Part shown: in pieces, positions 59,424 to 64,000 of the stretch | Layout: the number at the start of each line of letters is the position of its first letter | Position numbering within the stretch: the stretch's first letter is position 1 | NCBI GenBank assembly: GCA_900766265.1 | Contig: CAAFUS010000010.1 | Location: 496,001-560,000 of the forward strand | Source of the DNA: Pseudomonadaceae bacterium | Lineage (GTDB): Bacteria; Pseudomonadota; Gammaproteobacteria; Pseudomonadales; Pseudomonadaceae | Direction: 5' to 3' | Length of the DNA stretch: 64,000 nt | Program-made: the position numbers and the translations under genes | Notes under the pieces: model-generated | The model's database searches: none | Told to the model about the DNA's origin: nothing | What the model saw: the letters and a program-made list of their open reading frames with translations, nothing else

Positions 59424-60503
59424 TCAGGCGACAGGACCTTCGGTCACCGCCACAGCCCCCTGGCGCGGCCAGGCGTTGAGCACCGCCTTGAAGAGCGTGG
59501 CCAGCGGGATCGCGAAGAACACGCCCCAGAATCCCCACAGCCCACCGAACAGCAGCACCGCGCAGATAATCGCCACCGGATGCAGGTTCACCGCCTCGGA
59601 GAACAGCAGCGGCACCAGCACGTTGCCGTCCAGCGCCTGGATGATCGCGTAGGCCACCATCAGGTAGATGAACTGATCGCCCCAGCCCCACTGGAACAGG
59701 CCGATCAATGCAATAGGGACGGTTACCACCGCGGCGCCGATATAGGGAACCACAACGGAAAACCCGACTAGCAGTGCTAGCAGCGCAGCGTAATTGAGAC
59801 CGAGCAAGGCGAACACCACGTAGGACACGGCGCCGACGATCAGAATTTCGATCGACTTGCCACGAATGTAATTGGCGATCTGCAGGTTCATCTCCTGGGC
59901 GACCTGTGTGATCAGGCCACGCTCTCGGGGCAGATAACCGCTGATCCAGTCGCTGATCTGCTGGCGGTCCTTGAGGAAGAAGAACACCAGAATCGGCACA
60001 AGCACAAGATAGATCATCAACCCGAGCAACAGCGGCAGGCTGGCCAGCGACGAGGTCAGCGCGATATGGCCGAAGCGACCGAACTCGCCACGGATCGCGT
60101 CGATGCCGCGCAGCACCTGCTCCTGGGTGATCAGTTGCGGATAGCTCTCTGGAAGCAGCAGCAACAGCGACTGCCATTCGACCAGCATTCGCGGCAGCTC
60201 GTTGATCAACGTGAAGCCCTGCTGCCAGAGCAGCGGCACGAGAATCAGGATGCACACCGACAAGGCCCCGACGAACAACGCGAACACCAGCCAGACGGCG
60301 GCCAGATGGGACATGCGCAAACGCTCCAGCGTGCCGACCACCCCCTGCATGAGAAAGGCCAGCACCAGGCCGGCGATGACCGGAGCGAGCATCCTCCCGA
60401 GCGTCAGGACCAGCACGAATGCCAGGACCAGTAACACCGCCAGGACCACAGCCTCCTCATCGGAGAAATAGCGATGCATCCAACCGCGTAGAACCTTGAG
60501 CAT
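59424..60503 (-). CDS. perM: AI-2E family transporter (PerM-like permease)
   Basis: 359-aa inner-membrane protein of the AI-2E/PerM family with about eight hydrophobic segments. Motifs: MLAPVIAGLVLAFLMQG near residue 36, EQVLRGIDAIRGEFGRFG, and the late family stretch LVPLLFSEAVNLHPVAII followed by LFGGLWGFWGVFFAIPLATL. The transported compound is unknown; family members range from AI-2 export to Na+/H+ antiport. Same strand as the tusA-like gene, 18 bp downstream. Confidence 0.9.
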   Translation of the reverse strand: MLKVLRGWMHRYFSDEEAVVLAVLLVLAFVLVLTLGRMLAPVIAGLVLAFLMQGVVGTLERLRMSHLAAVWLVFALFVGALSVCILILVPLLWQQGFTLINELPRMLVEWQSLLLLLPESYPQLITQEQVLRGIDAIRGEFGRFGHIALTSSLASLPLLLGLMIYLVLVPILVFFFLKDRQQISDWISGYLPRERGLITQVAQEMNLQIANYIRGKSIEILIVGAVSYVVFALLGLNYAALLALLVGFSVVVPYIGAAVVTVPIALIGLFQWGWGDQFIYLMVAYAIIQALDGNVLVPLLFSEAVNLHPVAIICAVLLFGGLWGFWGVFFAIPLATLFKAVLNAWPRQGAVAVTEGPVA

Positions 60504-60521
60504 GCGACTCCTTGTTGGCCT

Positions 60522-60773
60522 TCAGGCCTTTCGCAACCAGTAACGATAAATGCCGGCATCCGCCTCTTCACGCAGCAACGCATGCCCGGCCAGATTGGCG
60601 AAACTGCGAAAGTCGCGCTGCGAACCGGGATCGGTCGCGGTCACCTTGAGGACCGCCCCGCTGGCCAGCCGGTTGAGCTCCAGCTTCGCCTTGAGCAGGG
60701 GCATCGGGCACTCCAGCCCGCAGGCGTCCAGCTCGGCCGCGACGGGGATGTCGCCGTTTGCTGCGTCATTCAT
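60522..60773 (-). CDS. tusA: TusA-like sulfur-carrier protein
   Basis: 83-aa sulfur carrier of the TusA/SirA/YedF family. The active-site CPxP motif is seen in DACGLECPMPLLKAKLEL. Members accept persulfide sulfur from desulfurases such as IscS. The P. aeruginosa homologue at this locus (PA1006) has been reported to affect molybdenum homeostasis and nitrate use, which is of interest because this window holds a molybdenum hydroxylase system. Start ATG 60773 has GGAG at 7 bp. Confidence 0.88.
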   Translation of the reverse strand: MNDAANGDIPVAAELDACGLECPMPLLKAKLELNRLASGAVLKVTATDPGSQRDFRSFANLAGHALLREEADAGIYRYWLRKA

Positions 60774-60880
60774 GATCAGTCTCCACAAAGGTCGTCAGGA
60801 TACCGAGCAGGGCCCACCTCTGGCCAGCCGGCCAACCTCGACGCTACAGTAAGCGCTCTCACGCAACCCGAGCTTTCTGG

Positions 60881-62311
60881 ATGAAACTGCTGCGCCCCAC
60901 CCTGCTGACGCTGGCCTGCCTGCTTGCGGCGCCCGTACCGGCCAACGACCTGCCGTCGCTGGGCGATGCCAGTTCTGGCATCGTTTCACCCGAGCAGGAA
61001 TACCAGCTCGGGCGCGCCTGGCTGAGCATGCTGCGCGGCCAGGTCAAACAGATTTCCGACCCGCTCCTGAAGGATTACGTCGAGAGCAGCGTCTATCGCC
61101 TGGCAGAAAGCAGCCAGCTGCAGGACAGGCGCCTCGAGTTCATCCTGCTCGACAGTCCCCAGCTGAACGCCTTTGCCGCTCCCGGTGGAATCATTGGCGT
61201 CAACGGCGGCCTCTTCACCAACGCACAGACCGAGTCCGAGTACGCCTCCGTGCTCGCCCATGAACTGGCCCACCTGTCCCAACGCCATTTCGCCCGTGGC
61301 CTGGAAGCCCAGCAGCGCATGCAGTTGCCGGTAATGGCCGCCCTGCTCGCCGGCGTCGTCGCCGCCGCGGCGGGCGCGGGCGATGCCGGCATCGCGGCGA
61401 TCGCCTCGACCCAGGCCGCCGCTATCCAGGAACAGCGGCGCTTCTCCCGGCAGAACGAACAGGAGGCCGACCGCATCGGCCTGGTCAACTTGGAGCGGGC
61501 CGGCTACGACCCCCGCGCCATGCCGATGATGTTCGAACGCCTGATGCGCCAGTACCGTTACGATCAGCGGCCACCGGAGTTCCTGCTGACACACCCGGTG
61601 ACCGAATCGCGCATCGCCGACACCCGCAACCGGGCCGAACAGTTCGCCCGCGGAGGCGCCGAGGACAGCCTGCGCTACCAGTTGCTGCGCGCACGCGTCC
61701 AGCTTCGTTTCGAAAGCTCCCCGGGCGCCGGGGCCAAGCGCTTCAGGGCCATGCTCAACGAGGACCCGACGCTCGATGCCGCGCGCTATGGCCTGGCGCT
61801 GGCCCAGATCAAGTCCGGCCAGCTTGACGAAGCAGGCGAAAGCCTGCGGCCGCTGTTGCAGGGCGCCCCGGACAACCCGCTCTACAACCTGGCGCAGACC
61901 GAGCTGGACATCACCGCAAATCGCCTACCCCAGGCCATGCAGCGTATGCAGCGCATGCGGAGCCTCTACCCCAACAACTACCCGATCCAGCAGATGTATA
62001 TCGACGTGCTGCTCAAGCAGGGCGAGACGGCCGAAGCCGAACGCGCGCTCGACGAACTCGTCGGGCGCCGCAGCAGGGATCCGGATATCTGGTATCAGGT
62101 TGCGGAAGTGCGCGGACTGAGTGGCAACATCGTCGGACTGCACCAGGCGCGTGCCGAGTACTTTGCGCTGGTCGGTGATTATGACCAGGCGATCCAGCAG
62201 CTGGGGCTGGCCAAGCGACGCTCGCCGAACTTCCAACTGGCTTCGCGCATCGATGCCCGCGAGCGGCAGATGATCGAAGAACAGCGGATGGTGAAGGACA
62301 TGATGCGCTGA
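60881..62311 (+). CDS. bepA: Periplasmic beta-barrel assembly protease BepA
   Basis: 476-aa periplasmic M48 zinc metalloprotease with TPR repeats, which degrades or helps to assemble outer-membrane LptD. Signal peptide (LLTLACLLAAPVPAND). Zinc site HELAH at residues 127-131 with the third ligand in QEADRIG. TPR region about residues 290-470. The gene is divergent from tusA and converges on nadA with 16 bp between the stops. No defects seen. Confidence 0.94.
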   Translation: MKLLRPTLLTLACLLAAPVPANDLPSLGDASSGIVSPEQEYQLGRAWLSMLRGQVKQISDPLLKDYVESSVYRLAESSQLQDRRLEFILLDSPQLNAFAAPGGIIGVNGGLFTNAQTESEYASVLAHELAHLSQRHFARGLEAQQRMQLPVMAALLAGVVAAAAGAGDAGIAAIASTQAAAIQEQRRFSRQNEQEADRIGLVNLERAGYDPRAMPMMFERLMRQYRYDQRPPEFLLTHPVTESRIADTRNRAEQFARGGAEDSLRYQLLRARVQLRFESSPGAGAKRFRAMLNEDPTLDAARYGLALAQIKSGQLDEAGESLRPLLQGAPDNPLYNLAQTELDITANRLPQAMQRMQRMRSLYPNNYPIQQMYIDVLLKQGETAEAERALDELVGRRSRDPDIWYQVAEVRGLSGNIVGLHQARAEYFALVGDYDQAIQQLGLAKRRSPNFQLASRIDARERQMIEEQRMVKDMMR

Positions 62312-62318
62312 GCCGCGC

Positions 62319-62339
62319 GGCAACGCCTCAGGCGTTGCC
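62319..62339. terminator. Hairpin between convergent bepA and nadA
   Basis: Perfect 9-bp stem GGCAACGCC / GGCGTTGCC with loop TCA. It overlaps the nadA stop codon and the last nadA codons and probably ends both transcripts, although no T-run is present. Confidence 0.55.
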
Positions 62340-63386
62340 GGCGAGCTTCAACCGCGCGGCCTGGGTGAAATCCAGCATCCGTTTCAATGGCTTGACGGCA
62401 CGAGGCACCAGCGCCGGGTCGACGAAGATCTCGTTGCTGCCAAGCCGCAGGCATTCCAGGGTGCGCTCCAACGTATTCATCGCCATCCACGGACAGTGGG
62501 CGCAGCTGCGGCAGGCTGCCCCGTTGCCCGCCGTGGGCGCCTCGATGAACTGCTTGTCGGGGCATAGCTGCTGCATCTTGTAGAAAATGCCCCGGTCAGT
62601 AGCCACGATGAACTCGGGATGGGGAAGCGTCTGCGCGGCCTTGATCAGCTGGCTTGTCGATCCCACCGCGTCGGCCAGACGCACCACGGCCTCCGGAGAT
62701 TCGGGGTGCACCAAGATCGCGGCGTGCGGGTACAGGGCCTTCATGTCCTCGAGCTGCTTTGCCTTGAATTCCTCGTGGACGATGCAGGCACCATCCCAGA
62801 GCAGCATGTCCGCGCCGGTCTCGCGCTGCACGTACTGCCCCAGATGCTTGTCCGGCGCCCAGAGGATCTTTTCGCCGTTATCCATCAGGCTTTCGACGAT
62901 ATCCAGGGCGCAGCTGGAGGTCACCACCCAATCGGCCCGCGCCTTGACTGCCGCCGAGGTGTTCGCATAGACCACCACGGTGCGTTCGGGATGCTGGTCG
63001 CAGAACGCCGAGAACTCATCGACCGGGCATCCGAGGTCCAGCGAGCAGGTCGCCTCAAGCGTGGGCATCAGCACGCGCTTTTCGGGATTGAGGATCTTTG
63101 CGGTCTCGCCCATGAACCTGACGCCGGCGACCACAACCGTCGTGGCCGGATGCTCGTTGCCGAAGCGCGCCATCTCCAGAGAGTCGGCCACGCAGCCGCC
63201 GGTCTGCTCGGCCAGCGCCTGGATCACCGGGTCGCAGTAGTAATGCGCGACCAGCACCGCGTTCTGCCGGATCAGCTCCTGGGCGATGTCCTGACGCAAC
63301 CGTGCCTCCTGATCGGGTGTCAGCGGCTTGGGCTGTTTGGCTGCCAGATGAGCCTGTACGAGAATGCGTTCGGCGATTTCGCTCAT
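62328..63386 (-). CDS. nadA: Quinolinate synthase NadA
   Basis: Condenses iminoaspartate with dihydroxyacetone phosphate to quinolinate for NAD synthesis; 352 aa with a 4Fe-4S cluster. Cysteine ligands are in EATCSLDLGCPVDEF, TSSCALDIVE and GAACRSCAHCPWM (CxxCxxC type at the C-terminus). HYYCDP and the His/Tyr motifs are also present. Start ATG 63386 (MSEIAERILVQAHLA) was preferred over 63458. Needs the Fe-S machinery encoded at the other end of the window. Confidence 0.95.
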   Translation of the reverse strand: MSEIAERILVQAHLAAKQPKPLTPDQEARLRQDIAQELIRQNAVLVAHYYCDPVIQALAEQTGGCVADSLEMARFGNEHPATTVVVAGVRFMGETAKILNPEKRVLMPTLEATCSLDLGCPVDEFSAFCDQHPERTVVVYANTSAAVKARADWVVTSSCALDIVESLMDNGEKILWAPDKHLGQYVQRETGADMLLWDGACIVHEEFKAKQLEDMKALYPHAAILVHPESPEAVVRLADAVGSTSQLIKAAQTLPHPEFIVATDRGIFYKMQQLCPDKQFIEAPTAGNGAACRSCAHCPWMAMNTLERTLECLRLGSNEIFVDPALVPRAVKPLKRMLDFTQAARLKLAGNA

Positions 63387-63565
63387 GTTAGGACCTGCGA
63401 GCAACGGTTGGCGCATGGCATTCGATTGTACCCCGACCACGGCGCACCTGAATGACATCAGACGGTCAACGAGGCCATGGGACGCCTCAACGGGATGGGG
63501 ATACTAGCGAAGCGCCTTCGGCGAGGGAAGCAGCTCGCCCGAAGCCAATTAAAAAGGCAGATACG

Positions 63566-63600
63566 AAAAAGCCGAAAACCCTGGAGTTTTCGGCTTTTGT
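63566..63600 (-). terminator. Terminator downstream of tRNA-Lys
   Basis: Perfect 13-bp stem AAAAGCCGAAAAC / GTTTTCGGCTTTT with A- and T-runs on both sides, so active both ways. It ends tRNA-Lys on the minus strand. The rest of 63387-63565 contains the nadA promoter region and no gene. Confidence 0.85.
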
Positions 63601-63616
63601 TCGTCTCGAGCAATCT

Positions 63617-63692
63617 GGTGGGTCGTGTAGGATTCGAACCTACGACCAATTGGTTAAAAGCCAACTGCTCTACCAACTGAGCTAACGACCCG
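63617..63692 (-). tRNA. tRNA-Lys (TTT)
   Basis: 76-nt cloverleaf: acceptor GGGTCGT / ACGACCC, D-arm TAGCTCAGTTGGTAGAGCA, anticodon TTT in loop CTTTTAA, T-arm GTAGGTTCGAATCCTAC and encoded CCA. It follows queC, the usual pseudomonad order. Confidence 0.97.
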
Positions 63693-63749
63693 ATGCGGAG
63701 CGCATGATACTGATTTGATTGAGGAAATCAACCTTTCCCGAAAAATATT

Positions 63750-64000
63750 TCAGACATAGCGCGTCGGATCGGCGATTCCGGCCTCGCGAAAGCCGGCCGC
63801 GCGCAGCCGACAACTGTCGCATTTGCCGCAGGCGCGGCCGTCAACGTCCGCCTGGTAGCACGAAACGGTCAGGCCATAATCGACACCCAATCGCTGCCCG
63901 GCCTGCACGATCTGCGCCTTGCTCAACATCTGCAATGGGGCGCGGATCCTGAAGCCCTGCCCTTCGACACCCGCCTTGGTCGCGAGGTTGGCGACCTGCT
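63750..64000 (-). CDS. queC: 7-cyano-7-deazaguanine synthase QueC (N-terminal part missing)
   Basis: ATP-dependent enzyme making preQ0 for queuosine tRNA modification. Only the C-terminal 83 or so residues are in the window; the gene starts beyond the right edge. The zinc-binding cysteines are in SCYQADVDGRACGKCDSCRL and the typical ending is AGIADPTRYV. Located 57 bp upstream of tRNA-Lys on the same strand. Confidence 0.95.
   Translation of the reverse strand, partial: QVANLATKAGVEGQGFRIRAPLQMLSKAQIVQAGQRLGVDYGLTVSCYQADVDGRACGKCDSCRLRAAGFREAGIADPTRYV

Noticed and set aside
1..64000. CRISPR array, prophage or transposase genes
   Set aside because: No regularly spaced repeat-spacer structure, integrase, transposase or phage structural gene was found on either strand.

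Overview
The window reads as a chromosomal segment of a gammaproteobacterium of the Pseudomonas / Stutzerimonas (P. stutzeri) group. The evidence is the protein sequences, the high GC content, and two blocks of conserved pseudomonad gene order. The left block is hscA-hscB-iscA-iscU-iscS-iscR-cysE-trmJ / suhB. The right block is tRNA-Ser-purC-bamC-dapA / gcvR-bcp / perM-tusA / bepA / nadA-tRNA-Lys-queC. Both end genes (hscA and queC) are cut by the window.

Layout. 1-6800: Fe-S cluster assembly operon with an IscR-type operator, cysteine synthesis, tRNA methylation and SuhB. 6900-8100: FKBP lipoprotein and two tRNAs. 8300-25400: mostly housekeeping or conserved genes: rdgC, a BASS transporter, an MFS-acyltransferase fusion, azlCD, a GNAT enzyme, a large SSS-domain hybrid histidine kinase, rmuC, a Sel1-repeat protein, ydbH-ynbE-ydbL, pirin and DUF1810. 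25600-51250: a compact accessory catabolic island. 51500-54200: two tandem curlin-repeat (amyloid-type) secreted proteins. 54870-64000: conserved core genes.

The island is best explained as a furan-acid catabolic locus of hmf type. A molybdenum hydroxylase (large subunit fused to a CoxG-like domain, plus FAD and 2Fe-2S subunits), an acyl-CoA synthetase and a crotonase-fold protein match the order HmfA-B-C-D-E, the route 2-furoate to furoyl-CoA to 2-oxoglutarate. A UbiD-type decarboxylase with its UbiX prenyl-FMN synthase matches HmfF/HmfG (2,5-furandicarboxylate to 2-furoate), with an aldehyde dehydrogenase beside them. A BenE-type symporter, a fused TAXI-TRAP transporter and a three-part DctPQM TRAP transporter would supply substrates. 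An XdhC-like and a MobA/MocA-like protein would mature the molybdenum cofactor. A LysR and an AraC regulator sit inside. The substrate is inferred from gene content; related heteroaromatic acids are possible.

I found regulatory signals not explained by the genes alone: three 12-bp direct repeats at an exact 20-bp period before hmfA; one inverted repeat, TGATG-N5-(C/T)ATCA, with shared flanks before both the TAXI-TRAP operon and the ubiD operon; and A-rich AAnAAnAA-like motifs before many island start codons, as expected for Hfq/Crc catabolite repression. The curlin pair shares a highly conserved leader that stays open in frame, and the second copy has five perfect 8-bp repeats upstream, a candidate phase-variation tract.
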